Under the pieces are notes generated by a model. That model ran no database searches. It worked only from the letters and a program-made list of their open reading frames with translations, and was not told the DNA's origin. A DNA stretch of 42,994 bases from Sphingomonadaceae bacterium (GTDB lineage: Bacteria; Pseudomonadota; Alphaproteobacteria; Sphingomonadales; Sphingomonadaceae): the NCBI GenBank assembly GCA_025356175.1, contig JANXUP010000030.1, forward strand, positions 1-42,994, read 5' to 3'. Numbering within the stretch: position 1 is the first letter of the stretch; every line of letters begins with the position of its first letter. Positions 10,092 to 18,313 of the stretch are shown in pieces. The translations under genes were made by a program, and so were the position numbers.

Positions 10092-10973
10092 TCACTTGCC
10101 GTCGCCCACCGCTGCCCCTTCGGCTTCGGCGCTCTCGGCCAGCGCGGTCAACGCGTCGAACATCCCCGGTGCTTCGGGATCCCAGCTGTGACGCGGGCCG
10201 ACCGTGATCCCGCCATCGACGATCAGCGAAGCCCCCGTCATGAAGCTCGCTGCTTCGCTGCACAGGAAGGCGACCGCGTTGGCGATATCCTCGGGCATCC
10301 CGGCGCGCATGACCGGTTGCGCGTTCGTTGACATCTCGTGGATCAGGGCCTTGGCAGGTTCAACCAATTGCGTTGGCATTTCGACGCTGGCGGTGAAGAT
10401 ATTGGTGTTGATGAACCCGGGTTGCACCGCGTTGACGCGGATCCCGTAGCGCGACAGATCGGTTGCGGCGCACTTGGTCAGGTGCAGCACCCCCGCCTTG
10501 GCCACGGCATAGGCGGTCGGCGAATAGCCCGGACCGACCGCGGCGATGCTGCTGGTGTTGACCACCGCGGCGCCCTTGCGGGTCTTCATGTACGGCGATG
10601 CATAGCGGATCCCCATCGCGACCGAGCGCATCAGCAAGTCAAAAGTGCGGTCCCAGCCCTCAGGCTCAATTTCGTCGATCGGGGCGCGGTCGCCGCCAGC
10701 ACCGGCATTGTTGAACAGGTAGTCGATCCCAGACTGTTCGCCTCCGGCCTTGTCCATCAGCGCCTTGATTTGCGCCGTGTCGCAAACGTCGCAGGCCACC
10801 GCGATGATGTTCGAACCTTCCGCAGCAACCGCTTTGGCGCGGTCAAGATCGATGTCGGCCGCGTAGACCGTTGCGCCCTCGCTTGCGAACAGCAGCGTCG
10901 CCGCGCGCCCGATGCCTGATCCTGCGCCGGTGATGACGGCGCATTTGCCTGAGAATCGCGCAGAGGTGTTCAT
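10092..10973 (-). CDS. Short-chain dehydrogenase/reductase (SDR), first gene of minus arm
   Basis: A 293-residue classical SDR. The nucleotide-binding motif T-G-A-G-S-G-I-G is at residues 15-22. An acidic A-A-D-I-D at the end of beta-2 suggests NAD. The structural N-N-A-G, catalytic Ser in N-T-S-S-I-A, and Y-A-V-A-K (Tyr/Lys pair) are all present, with the P-G-F-I-N-T segment after. The start ATG follows a strong AGGAGA site. It opens the minus-strand operon and is divergent from the plus-strand dehydrogenase across 170 bp that hold two palindromes. It probably interconverts a hydroxy and keto group on an acyl or cyclic intermediate. Confidence 0.9.
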   Translation of the reverse strand: MNTSARFSGKCAVITGAGSGIGRAATLLFASEGATVYAADIDLDRAKAVAAEGSNIIAVACDVCDTAQIKALMDKAGGEQSGIDYLFNNAGAGGDRAPIDEIEPEGWDRTFDLLMRSVAMGIRYASPYMKTRKGAAVVNTSSIAAVGPGYSPTAYAVAKAGVLHLTKCAATDLSRYGIRVNAVQPGFINTNIFTASVEMPTQLVEPAKALIHEMSTNAQPVMRAGMPEDIANAVAFLCSEAASFMTGASLIVDGGITVGPRHSWDPEAPGMFDALTALAESAEAEGAAVGDGK

Positions 10974-11029
10974 GGGTCTCTCCTGGTCTATGTTTGGGCG
11001 CAGCTTAGGCGGCGGATGGGGCGGGTCAA

Positions 11030-11060
11030 CGCCCTTGCCGTTTACGCTACGGCAAGGGCG
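11030..11060. promoter_or_regulatory. 12-bp inverted repeat in the divergent control region
   Basis: CGCCCTTGCCGT, seven bases (TTACGCT), then ACGGCAAGGGCG: perfect 12-bp arms in the 170-bp gap between the divergent SDR and dehydrogenase genes. A regulator site or the leader hairpin of one arm are the two readings. It is distinct in sequence from the TTAACC palindrome 50 bp further on. Confidence 0.5.
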
Positions 11061-11111
11061 GCACTGCACAGTTCAAGGAATTCCGCGCTTGCACGGCGGG
11101 CCCGATGCGCT

Positions 11112-11127
11112 TTAACCTGCCGGTTAA
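11112..11127. promoter_or_regulatory. Palindromic operator candidate TTAACC-N4-GGTTAA (site 2)
   Basis: TTAACCTGCCGGTTAA, ending 16 bp before the ATG of the plus-strand dehydrogenase, just ahead of its GAGGAG. A protein bound here would block transcription or ribosome loading. Same length and outer six bases as site 1 at 8635-8650. Confidence 0.6.
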
Positions 11128-11143
11128 GAAGAGGAGCCAACCC

Positions 11144-12307
11144 ATGTCAGATCCAGACGCTTTTCGCGCCGAACTACGCGCGTGGCTTGAAGCCAACTGC
11201 CCGCCCGAAATGCAGCAGCCCGTTCGCGACGAAGATGACGTCTGCTGGGGCGGCCGCAATTTCAAGTTCAAGAACCCGGCGCAGAAAGCCTGGCTCGAAG
11301 TCTGCGTAGCCAAGGGCTACACAGTGCCCGACTGGCCGGTCGCCTATGGCGGCGCGGGGATGACCCCGGCCGAGGCCAAGATCTGGCGCGAGGAAATGCA
11401 GCGCATCGGCGCGCGTCCACCGCTCTCCAGCTTCGGCATCTGGATGCTCGGCCCGGCGCTTTTGAAGTTCGGCACCGAGGAACAGAAAGTCCACTATCTC
11501 GGACAAGTTGCCCGCGGCGAAATCCGCTGGTGCCAGGGTTATAGCGAACCCGGCTCCGGTTCGGACCTCGTCAGCTTGCAGACGTTCGGCGAAGACAAGG
11601 GCGATCACTGGGTGGTCAACGGCCAGAAGATCTGGACCAGCTATGCCGACAAGGCCGACTGGATTTTCTGCCTGGTCCGCACCGACAAGGCCAACAAATA
11701 CCAAGGCATCTCGTTCCTGCTGTTCGACATGGCCAGCCCCGGCGTGTCGACCAAGCCGATCCTGCTGATCAGCGGCAATTCGCCGTTCTGCGAGACCTTC
11801 TTCGACAATGTCTCGGTCCCCAAAGATCAGATCGTCGGCGAACTTAACCGCGGTTGGGATGTTGCCAAGTACCTGCTCGGCCACGAACGCGAGATGATTT
11901 CGGGCGCAGGCGGGGGCGACCGGATGAACACGATCGGCGCGATCCTGTCGCGCAACGCCGGAGTCGAAGATCCGTTGCTGCGCGCCGAGCTGGCGATGTT
12001 CGATGTCGATGCGCTGGCTTACGGCGCGATGGGCGAGAAGTTCCTTGATGAGGTCAAGGTCGGCAAGGGCCATCCGGCGGGGTCCAACATGATGAAATAT
12101 GCCGGGACCGAGCTCAACAAGCGCCGCCACGAACTGGTGATGGCGGCGGGCGGCACCGCGTCGCTCGAATGGGACAGCGCAGCTTCGAACGGCGGTGGCC
12201 GCGCGCGCGGGTGGCTCCGCACCAAGGCCAATTCGATCGAGGGCGGGACCAGTGAAGTGATGCTCAACGTGATCGCAAAACGCATCCTCGACCTGCCGGG
12301 CGCGTAA
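11144..12307 (+). CDS. Acyl-CoA dehydrogenase, first of an adjacent pair
   Basis: A 387-residue FAD enzyme with ATG after GAGGAG. The N-terminal helical domain carries W-P-V-A-Y-G-G-A-G-M-T; the middle domain has Q-G-Y-S-E-P-G-S-G-S-D-L, then V-N-G-Q-K-I-W-T-S; the C-terminal helices end in S-I-E366-G-G-T-S-E-V-M-L-N. Family members introduce an alpha,beta double bond into an acyl-CoA, passing electrons to ETF. The sequence resembles the larger-subunit type seen in paired dehydrogenases of steroid or terpenoid side-chain degradation. The next gene is a second, divergent acyl-CoA dehydrogenase, so a heteromeric enzyme is plausible. It heads the plus arm directly behind operator site 2. Confidence 0.92.
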   Translation: MSDPDAFRAELRAWLEANCPPEMQQPVRDEDDVCWGGRNFKFKNPAQKAWLEVCVAKGYTVPDWPVAYGGAGMTPAEAKIWREEMQRIGARPPLSSFGIWMLGPALLKFGTEEQKVHYLGQVARGEIRWCQGYSEPGSGSDLVSLQTFGEDKGDHWVVNGQKIWTSYADKADWIFCLVRTDKANKYQGISFLLFDMASPGVSTKPILLISGNSPFCETFFDNVSVPKDQIVGELNRGWDVAKYLLGHEREMISGAGGGDRMNTIGAILSRNAGVEDPLLRAELAMFDVDALAYGAMGEKFLDEVKVGKGHPAGSNMMKYAGTELNKRRHELVMAAGGTASLEWDSAASNGGGRARGWLRTKANSIEGGTSEVMLNVIAKRILDLPGA

Positions 12308-12313
12308 TAACCG

Positions 12314-12403
12314 CGTCGTCCCCGGCTCGACCGGGGACCGCTGGCCTCATCACGCGAGGTCGCGCCAAGACGCCAGCGATCCCGGATCAAGTTCGGGATG
12401 ACG
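12314..12403. repeat. Inverted pair of intergenic repeat units
   Basis: Two related units in opposite orientation fill the gap between the two dehydrogenase genes. The left begins CGTCGTCCCCGG and the right, read in reverse, begins CGTCATCCCGAA; both run on to a shared CGCTGG. The units resemble the CGTCATCCCGG-type palindromic repeats common between genes in alphaproteobacteria. In mRNA they would form one long hairpin between coding regions. Confidence 0.75.
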
Positions 12404-12419
12404 AGATTGGAGAGACAGA

Positions 12420-13559
12420 ATGCCGCTTTACCACAATGATGATCAGGCGATGCTGGCAGACAGCGCGCGCGGTTTCATGGCCGATGAAGGCGCAATCGCC
12501 AGGCAGCTGCGTCACTTCCGCGACATCCAATGCAAGGACGGGTTTGGCCACGCGCTGTGGGGCCAGTTCGCTGAAATGGGCTTCACCGGCATTCTGGTGC
12601 CCGAAGCTGATGGCGGGCTCGGCATGGGCCATGTCGAAGCCGGGATCGTGCTCGAGGAAATCGGCCGCAATCTGACCCCGTCGCCGTTCCTGACCAGCTC
12701 GGTCATGGCTGCGACTGCATTGAGTGCAGGCGGTGACGAGCTGCGCGGGCGTTATCTGCCGGGCTTGCTCGACGGATCGAGCGTCTATGCCGTAGCGATC
12801 GACGAAGGCCCCAAGCACCGGCCTGAGAGGATCAAGACCAGGGCCGAACGTGCCGGGAATGGCTTCAAGCTCTCGGGCACCAAGGCCTTCGTGGTGCAAG
12901 GCGCCTCGGCCGACATGCTGGTGGTCGCCGCGCGTACCGCTGGTAACGATGAGGACGACGCCGGGATCACGCTGTTCGCCGTGCCTAGGGATGCCTCGGG
13001 GCTCAGCCTCGATTCGGTCCGGCTGGTCGACAGCGCGATGGCTGCGCATGTGAAGCTCGACAATGTCCAGCTCGACGCCGACGCGGTGATCGGCGAAGTT
13101 GATGGCGGACGCGAAGTGCTTAACAGGATGCTGAGCGCCGGGCGCATCGGCGCGGCGGCGGAAAGCGTCGGGGTCGGCATGGGCGCCTTCGACATGACCA
13201 CGACTTACCTTAAGCAGCGCAAACAGTTCGGTAAGCTGATTGGCGAGTTCCAGTCGCTCCAGCACCGCGCCGCGCACCTTTACAGCGAGCTGGAGATCGC
13301 CCGTGCTGTGGTGATCAAGGCCCAGCAGCTCTTGGATGGCGGCAGCGACAAGGCCGACCTGATGGTCTCGGTCGCCAAGGCCAAGGCCGGGCAAGCGGCG
13401 GGTCTGGCAGTCAAGGAAGGCGTGCAGATGCACGGCGGGATCGGGATGACCGACGAATACGACATCGGCCTCTACATGAAGCGCGACCGAGCCCTGGCCG
13501 AATTCATGGGCGACCAGTATTACCACGCCCAGCGCGTTGCAGTGCTGAGCGGATACTAG
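12420..13559 (+). CDS. Acyl-CoA dehydrogenase, second of an adjacent pair
   Basis: A 379-residue protein of the acyl-CoA dehydrogenase fold, start ATG after GGAGAGA. The N-terminal domain shows V-P-E-A-D-G-G-L-G-M. The middle domain is less canonical: the usual M-T-E-P-x-S-G-S-D is replaced by A-V-A-I-D-E-G-P-K. The C-terminal domain keeps R-K-Q-F-G-K-L-I-G-E-F-Q-S-L-Q-H and Q-M-H-G-G-I-G-M-T-D-E-Y. The segment where the catalytic Glu usually lies (Y-E-G-T) reads A-E-F-M-G-D. Loss of the standard base and flavin loop is typical of the second subunit in heterotetrameric dehydrogenases. I infer that it partners the preceding gene product instead of acting alone. Confidence 0.88.
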   Translation: MPLYHNDDQAMLADSARGFMADEGAIARQLRHFRDIQCKDGFGHALWGQFAEMGFTGILVPEADGGLGMGHVEAGIVLEEIGRNLTPSPFLTSSVMAATALSAGGDELRGRYLPGLLDGSSVYAVAIDEGPKHRPERIKTRAERAGNGFKLSGTKAFVVQGASADMLVVAARTAGNDEDDAGITLFAVPRDASGLSLDSVRLVDSAMAAHVKLDNVQLDADAVIGEVDGGREVLNRMLSAGRIGAAAESVGVGMGAFDMTTTYLKQRKQFGKLIGEFQSLQHRAAHLYSELEIARAVVIKAQQLLDGGSDKADLMVSVAKAKAGQAAGLAVKEGVQMHGGIGMTDEYDIGLYMKRDRALAEFMGDQYYHAQRVAVLSGY

Positions 13560-13573
13560 GATAGGGTATCGCC

Positions 13574-13691
13574 ACAACCGCCCCCGTTCGTGGTGAGGAG
13601 GGGCTCTGCCCCGTCTCGAACCACCAGGCGCAGCGCTTGGTCCTTCGAGACGCCGCAAGCGGCTCCTCAGGACGAACGGATGTCGGGTTGT
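13574..13691. repeat. Long imperfect palindromic intergenic element
   Basis: Left arm starts ACAACC, then CCGTTCGTGGTGAGGAG and GTCTCGAACCACCAGGCG; the right arm reads back as ACAACC, CCGTTCGTCCTGAGGAG and GTCTCGAAGGACCAAGCG. Many differences between arms are compensated within the smaller stems, so structure is conserved. It occupies nearly all of the gap between the second dehydrogenase and the SDR. No clear target duplication flanks it. Confidence 0.75.
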
Positions 13692-13723
13692 TACGATCCT
13701 GAAGATTTTAGGGAGAGACAATT

Positions 13724-14539
13724 ATGGATTTCGCCAAACTGTTCAGCCTTGAAGGCAAGATTGCGCTTATCACCGGCGGGAGCCGCGGCATCGGCAAGAT
13801 GCTGCTCGAAGGTTACCTCGCTGCGGGGTGCGAGCGGGTTTACATCACCGCGCGCAAGAAGGCGCAGCTTGATGAAACTGTGGCCGAATTCGAAGCCCAG
13901 TATCCCGGCAAAGTGATCGGCCTCGCGGGCGATCTCAGCCAGTCGGACGGGATCGCGCAGCTGGTGGCTGAACTATCAGCCCGCGAAACGCGGCTTGACG
14001 TGTTGGTCAACAATGCCGGTGCGGCGTGGGGCGGGGATTTCGAGACCTTCCCCGAAGTGGGCTGGGACAAGGTCATGGACCTCAACGTCAAGTCACTGTT
14101 CTTCCTCACGCAGAAGCTGTTCCCGCTGCTCAAGGCGGCTGGGTCATTCGATCGTCCCGCCAAAGTGATCAACATCGCCTCGATCGATGGGCTGCGCCCC
14201 AATCCGTGGGAAACCTATTCATACCAGGCGTCGAAGGCCGCAGTGATCCACCTGACCAAGCGGATGGCCGCACGGCTTATCACGGACAATATCGTCTGCA
14301 CCTGCATTGCGCCGGGGGCCTATCCCAGCGAAATGAACAAGGCGGCGGCGAAGAACCCCGAAGGCAGCGCCAAAGGCATCCCCTACAAGCGCATCGGCGT
14401 GGCCGAAGACATTGCGGGTGGCGCGATTTACCTCGCCAGCCGCGCGGGCGATTACGTGGTCGGCACGACGATCCCGATCGACGGCGGCATCGTCAACGCG
14501 TGGATCCCCGAGGTCTTCAACGATCCTTCGGGGCACTGA
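13724..14539 (+). CDS. Short-chain dehydrogenase/reductase (SDR), plus arm
   Basis: A 271-residue classical SDR with T-G-G-S-R-G-I-G at residues 17-24. The basic residues after beta-2 (T-A-R-K-K) suggest NADPH. Also visible are N-N-A-G-A-A-W-G, the catalytic Ser in N-I-A-S-I-D, and Y-S-Y-Q-A-S-K. The start follows GGGAGAGA. The length and the T-A-R-K-K region resemble the branch that includes beta-ketoacyl-type reductases acting in gluconate or lipid pathways, but no substrate can be named. Its stop is two bases before the SMP-30-like ATG, so the pair is co-translated. It is separated from the dehydrogenase pair by the palindromic element at 13574-13691. Confidence 0.9.
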   Translation: MDFAKLFSLEGKIALITGGSRGIGKMLLEGYLAAGCERVYITARKKAQLDETVAEFEAQYPGKVIGLAGDLSQSDGIAQLVAELSARETRLDVLVNNAGAAWGGDFETFPEVGWDKVMDLNVKSLFFLTQKLFPLLKAAGSFDRPAKVINIASIDGLRPNPWETYSYQASKAAVIHLTKRMAARLITDNIVCTCIAPGAYPSEMNKAAAKNPEGSAKGIPYKRIGVAEDIAGGAIYLASRAGDYVVGTTIPIDGGIVNAWIPEVFNDPSGH

Positions 14540-14541
14540 TA

Positions 14542-15413
14542 ATGGCGGGGGCAGTCAGAATCCTTACCGAGGGGATTTACTTCGGCGAAGGGCCGCGCTG
14601 GCATGAGGGCCGGTTATGGTTCTCGGATTTCTACGCGCACAAGGTCTGTTCGGTCGGACTCGATGGGGATCTCAAGACCGAGCTCGAATTCGACGGGCAA
14701 TCATCGGGGCTCGGCTGGATGCCCGATGGTTCGTTGCTGGTGGTCCGGATGGAGTTGCGCGAAGTCTGGCGGCGCTGGCCCGATGGGCGATTTGAACGCC
14801 ACGCCGACCTGACTGACTATTCAGCGCATTTGTGCAACGATATGGTCGTCGACGCTGCGGGCCGGGCCTACGTCGGCAACTTCGGCTTCGATCTTGATGC
14901 GGCGATGCGCGAGCGCGGACCCGCCGGGGTGATCGCCGATCACCCGGCCGCAGTGCTGGCGCTGGTCCAGCCCGATGGCACCGTCAGCGATGCGGCACCG
15001 GGTGAGCGCTTCAGCTTTCCCAACGGTGTGGTCATCACCCCCGATGGCGCGACTTTGATCGTCGCTGAGACCTTCGGCCTGCGCTTGACCGCGCTCGACA
15101 TCGGCGCCGACGGCACTCTTACAAACCGCCGCGAATGGGCCCCGGTCGCGCCGCGCCTGCCTGACGGGATTTGCCTCGATGCCTCAGGCGCGGTGTGGAT
15201 CGCCAACCCCGCCGCGCCGGAATGCGCGCTGATTGCACCCGGCGGCGAAGTGCTCGACACCGTGAACACGGGCGAACTCCACTGCTACGCCTGCATGCTC
15301 GGCGGACCGCAGGGACGGCATCTGTTCATGCTGACGGCACCGGCCGATCCGGCCAAGTCACCCGGCGGCAAGGTACTCGTCACCGAAGTGGCAGTGGGCC
15401 GCGCGGGCCTGCC

Positions 15414-15417
<4 letters not shown>
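14542..15417 (+). CDS. SMP-30/gluconolactonase-like beta-propeller protein
   Basis: A 291-residue six-bladed propeller of the SMP-30/gluconolaconase/LRE family, cytoplasmic (no signal peptide). Metal and active-site positions match the family: Glu16 in F-G-E-G-P-R-W, Asn99 in C-N-D-M, Asn161 in F-P-N-G-V-V-I-T-P-D-G, and Asp208 in L-P-D-G-I-C-L-D. These enzymes open lactone rings with a divalent metal. Last gene of the plus arm, two bases after the SDR. A lactonase beside a hydroxyacyl kinase and dehydrogenases fits breakdown of a lactone or cyclic ester. The stop overlaps the end of gmk on the other strand by four bases (CTAA). Confidence 0.9.
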
Positions 15418-16049
<632 letters not shown>

Positions 16050-16079
16050 GCCCTCCAATCGCGCAGACTGGAGCTGCGA

Positions 16080-16493
16080 TCAAGTCTCGGATTCGTCTTC
16101 GTCCCCGCGTTTCGCTTGGGCCTCGATCGCCTGGTTGCCCCTGGCGCGCGCGTTGCGCTTGTGCTGACGCCGGTCGTAAAGCGCCTTGGCGAGCAGTCCG
16201 CCGCCGACCACGATCGCGCCAGGGACCGACCGGGTGGCGATCCGCGCCGCCGCGGTGCCGAGCAGGGTCTGGACCATGCTGCGGCCCTTGACGATCTTCT
16301 TTGCCTTGTCTGGGGTGTACTTGGCACCCAGCACGGTGCGCTCGATCGCGTGGCGCAAAAGCTGCCCGCCACCGCGCAAGGCAAGGTCGGCGATCAGCAG
16401 GTTGGTCATGGGATTGGGGCTGATCCCGTCAGCCTGCGTGGTGGCGGCCTTCGCCCTGTTCTTGGCGGCCTTGAGGGTGGGTTTGTTTGCCAT
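16080..16493 (-). CDS. Conserved-type hypothetical protein, basic, one hydrophobic stretch
   Basis: A 137-residue protein that I do not recognise. It has a Lys/Ala-rich start (K-A-A-K-N-R-A-K-A-A), a central region with L-L-I-A-D-L-A-L-R-G-G-G, a possible membrane or amphipathic segment near A-I-V-V-G-G-G-L-L-A-K-A-L, and a charged tail of Arg/Lys then Asp/Glu. The ATG has AGGA upstream. Lying 30 bp either side of sspB and gmk, it is surely co-transcribed with them. Codon use and composition match the neighbours, so it is a real gene, but no function can be offered. Confidence 0.75.
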   Translation of the reverse strand: MANKPTLKAAKNRAKAATTQADGISPNPMTNLLIADLALRGGGQLLRHAIERTVLGAKYTPDKAKKIVKGRSMVQTLLGTAAARIATRSVPGAIVVGGGLLAKALYDRRQHKRNARARGNQAIEAQAKRGDEDESET

Positions 16494-16522
16494 GGCCGAT
16501 CCTGTTCCGCCGGACTGCCCGG

Positions 16523-17023
16523 CTATTTCTTGCGGCCGAAGTCCACCGTGACCACGTTGTTGCCATCACCCGGTAAAACGTCCGCGCCTGCATCGGGTTC
16601 CGGCGCGTCGTTCTCGGCCGGTTCGTGCGCCGCGGCCGCGTCGTCAGCGTCGACCGCCTGGAACTGCAGCCCGAAATCGACTGCGGGATCGACAAAGGCA
16701 GTGATTGCCGAAAATGGGACAACCAGCTTCGATGGCATCTGGTTGAATGACAGCCCGACTGAAAAGCCGACGTCGGTGACATCAAGGTCCCAGAACTTGT
16801 TCTGGAGGACGATGGTCATCTCGTCGGGGAACCGCTCTTTCAGGTGGGTCGGAATGTCGACTCCGGGCGCGCCGGTCTTGAAGGTAATGTAGAAATGATG
16901 CGCGCCGGGCAGCTGGCTGCCGCCCATCTGGATTTCGCCCAACACCCGGCCGACCACTGCACGCAGCGCCTCTTGCACGATTTCGTCGTAGGGAATCAGG
17001 CTGTCTGGGGCACCGTCGCTCAT
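16523..17023 (-). CDS. sspB: SspB-family ClpXP adaptor
   Basis: Encodes 166 residues. The alphaproteobacterial SspB fold is recognisable from I-P-Y-D-E-I-V-Q-E-A-L-R, F-Y-I-T-F-K-T-G-A-P-G-V, the I-P-x-H-L-K-E-R-F-P-D-E-M-T-I-V-L-Q strand pair, and S-F-N-x-M-P-S-K-L-V-V-P-F-S-A-I-T-A-F-V-D-P. The adaptor core is followed by an acidic, Ala-rich linker (about 125-150) and a short tail N-N-V-V-T-V-D-F-G-R-K-K, the type of terminal peptide that docks on ClpX. It delivers ssrA-tagged proteins to ClpXP. The ATG at 17023 was chosen over an in-frame start 12 codons upstream because it gives the usual N-terminus. Divergent from hisB. Confidence 0.87.
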   Translation of the reverse strand: MSDGAPDSLIPYDEIVQEALRAVVGRVLGEIQMGGSQLPGAHHFYITFKTGAPGVDIPTHLKERFPDEMTIVLQNKFWDLDVTDVGFSVGLSFNQMPSKLVVPFSAITAFVDPAVDFGLQFQAVDADDAAAAHEPAENDAPEPDAGADVLPGDGNNVVTVDFGRKK

Positions 17024-17070
17024 GAGCGGAGAAGTGGCGACGGCAGAGCGCAGGGTCAAGGGCTAAGCGC

Positions 17071-17098
17071 TTGCACCAGCCACTTTCGCGTTTATACG
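17071..17098 (+). promoter_or_regulatory. Promoter candidate for the his operon
   Basis: TTGCAC, 16 bases, TATACG. The -10 ends nine bases before the hisB ATG, so transcription would start within a few bases of the start codon, giving a leaderless or nearly leaderless message. No Shine-Dalgarno is visible there, which agrees. Confidence 0.5.
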
Positions 17099-17106
17099 CG
17101 GCCCTC

Positions 17107-17700
17107 ATGCGTAAGGCCCGCGTAGCGCGCGATACCCACGAAACCCAGATTGCGGTCGAGGTCGATCTCGACGGCACCGGGCGCTATGATGTTTCGACCG
17201 GGATCGGCTTTCTCGACCACATGATCGAGCAGTTCAGCCGCCACTCGCTGATCGACGTCACTTGCCGGATCAAGGGCGACCTCCACGTCGACCAGCATCA
17301 CACCACCGAAGATTCGGCGATCGCGATCGGTCAGGCGATTGCTCAGGCCTTGGGCGACAAGGGCGGGATCGGGCGGTATGGCACCGCTTATTCGCCGATG
17401 GATGAGGCGCTGTGCCGGGTTGCGCTCGATATTTCGGGGCGGCCCTACCTGGTGTGGAAGGCCAAGTTCACGCAGGAAAAGCTGGGTGAATTCGATACCG
17501 AACTGGTCGAGCACTGGTTCCATTCGATCGCGCAGGCGGTGGGCATCACGCTGCACATCGAGCTGCTTTACGGCCAGAACAATCACCACATTTGCGAAGG
17601 CATTTTCAAGGGCTTTGCCCGCGCGATGCGCCAAGCGGTCGAGCTCGATCCGCGTAAAGGTGGGGCTATTCCTTCGACCAAGGGCCAGCTTGGTGGCTGA
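17107..17700 (+). CDS. hisB: Imidazoleglycerol-phosphate dehydratase
   Basis: A 197-residue monofunctional enzyme (no phosphatase domain, as usual in alphaproteobacteria), step 6 of histidine synthesis. The two metal-binding motifs are visible: F-L-D-H-M near residue 36, with D-Q-H-H-T-T-E-D near 60, and in the second half-repeat W-F-H-S-I-A with N-N-H-H-I-C-E. The Arg-rich E-L-D-P-R-K end and final K-G-Q-L are standard. First gene of the his run; hisH starts inside its last eight bases. The chosen ATG lies nine bases after a -10-like element. Confidence 0.97.
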   Translation: MRKARVARDTHETQIAVEVDLDGTGRYDVSTGIGFLDHMIEQFSRHSLIDVTCRIKGDLHVDQHHTTEDSAIAIGQAIAQALGDKGGIGRYGTAYSPMDEALCRVALDISGRPYLVWKAKFTQEKLGEFDTELVEHWFHSIAQAVGITLHIELLYGQNNHHICEGIFKGFARAMRQAVELDPRKGGAIPSTKGQLGG

Positions 17701-18313
17701 GGTCATTGCACTCGTCGATTACGGCGCGGGCAATCTTCATTCGGTAGCCAACGCGCTGAAGGCCGCTGGGGCGGACAATGTCTCGGTGACTGCAGACCCG
17801 ATGGTGGTCCGCGCCGCCGATCGCATCGTCCTTCCCGGTGTCGGCAGCTTCAAGGCCTGCGCCGAGGGGTTGCGGGCGATTGCCGGGATGGAAGAGGCGC
17901 TGAGCGAACGCGTTCGCGTCGGCGCCGCGCCGTTCCTCGGGATTTGCGTGGGGATGCAGCTCCTCGCCGACCGCGGCGTCGAGCATGGTAGCACCCCAGG
18001 GCTCGGCTGGATTGGCGGCGAGGTCCGCAGGGTCGAGCGGACCGATCCTGCCATCAAGATCCCGCACATGGGCTGGAACGATGTCGAGCTGACCCCGCAC
18101 GCCGCACTGATCGAGGCGGGGGAGGCCTATTTCCTCCATTCGTACCATTTTGTGCCCGACAATCCGCAGCACATCGCGGCGATGACCGATCACGGCGGCG
18201 GCTTGGTCGCGGCGGTGGCGAAGGATACGATTGTCGGGGTGCAGTTCCATCCGGAAAAGAGCCAGAGTTATGGCCTCGCGCTGCTCGCGGAATTTCTGGA
18301 GTGGAAACCGTGA
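17693..18313 (+). CDS. hisH: Imidazole glycerol phosphate synthase, glutaminase subunit
   Basis: A 206-residue class I glutamine amidotransferase that supplies ammonia to HisF. The nucleophile Cys85 is in G-I-C-V-G-M-Q-L; His186 and Glu188 are in F-H-P-E-K-S. The start is a GTG overlapping hisB by eight bases, giving [14 protein letters not shown], the standard N-terminus. Its stop is overlapped by GTG (GTGA), which appears to be the remnant of the former hisA start, now separated from hisA by the inserted element. Confidence 0.97.
   Translation: MAEVIALVDYGAGNLHSVANALKAAGADNVSVTADPMVVRAADRIVLPGVGSFKACAEGLRAIAGMEEALSERVRVGAAPFLGICVGMQLLADRGVEHGSTPGLGWIGGEVRRVERTDPAIKIPHMGWNDVELTPHAALIEAGEAYFLHSYHFVPDNPQHIAAMTDHGGGLVAAVAKDTIVGVQFHPEKSQSYGLALLAEFLEWKP

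Noticed and set aside
12387..13721. 444-codon open frame antisense to the second acyl-CoA dehydrogenase
   Set aside because: No recognisable family and composition typical of a complementary-frame shadow; it also runs through two intergenic repeat elements.
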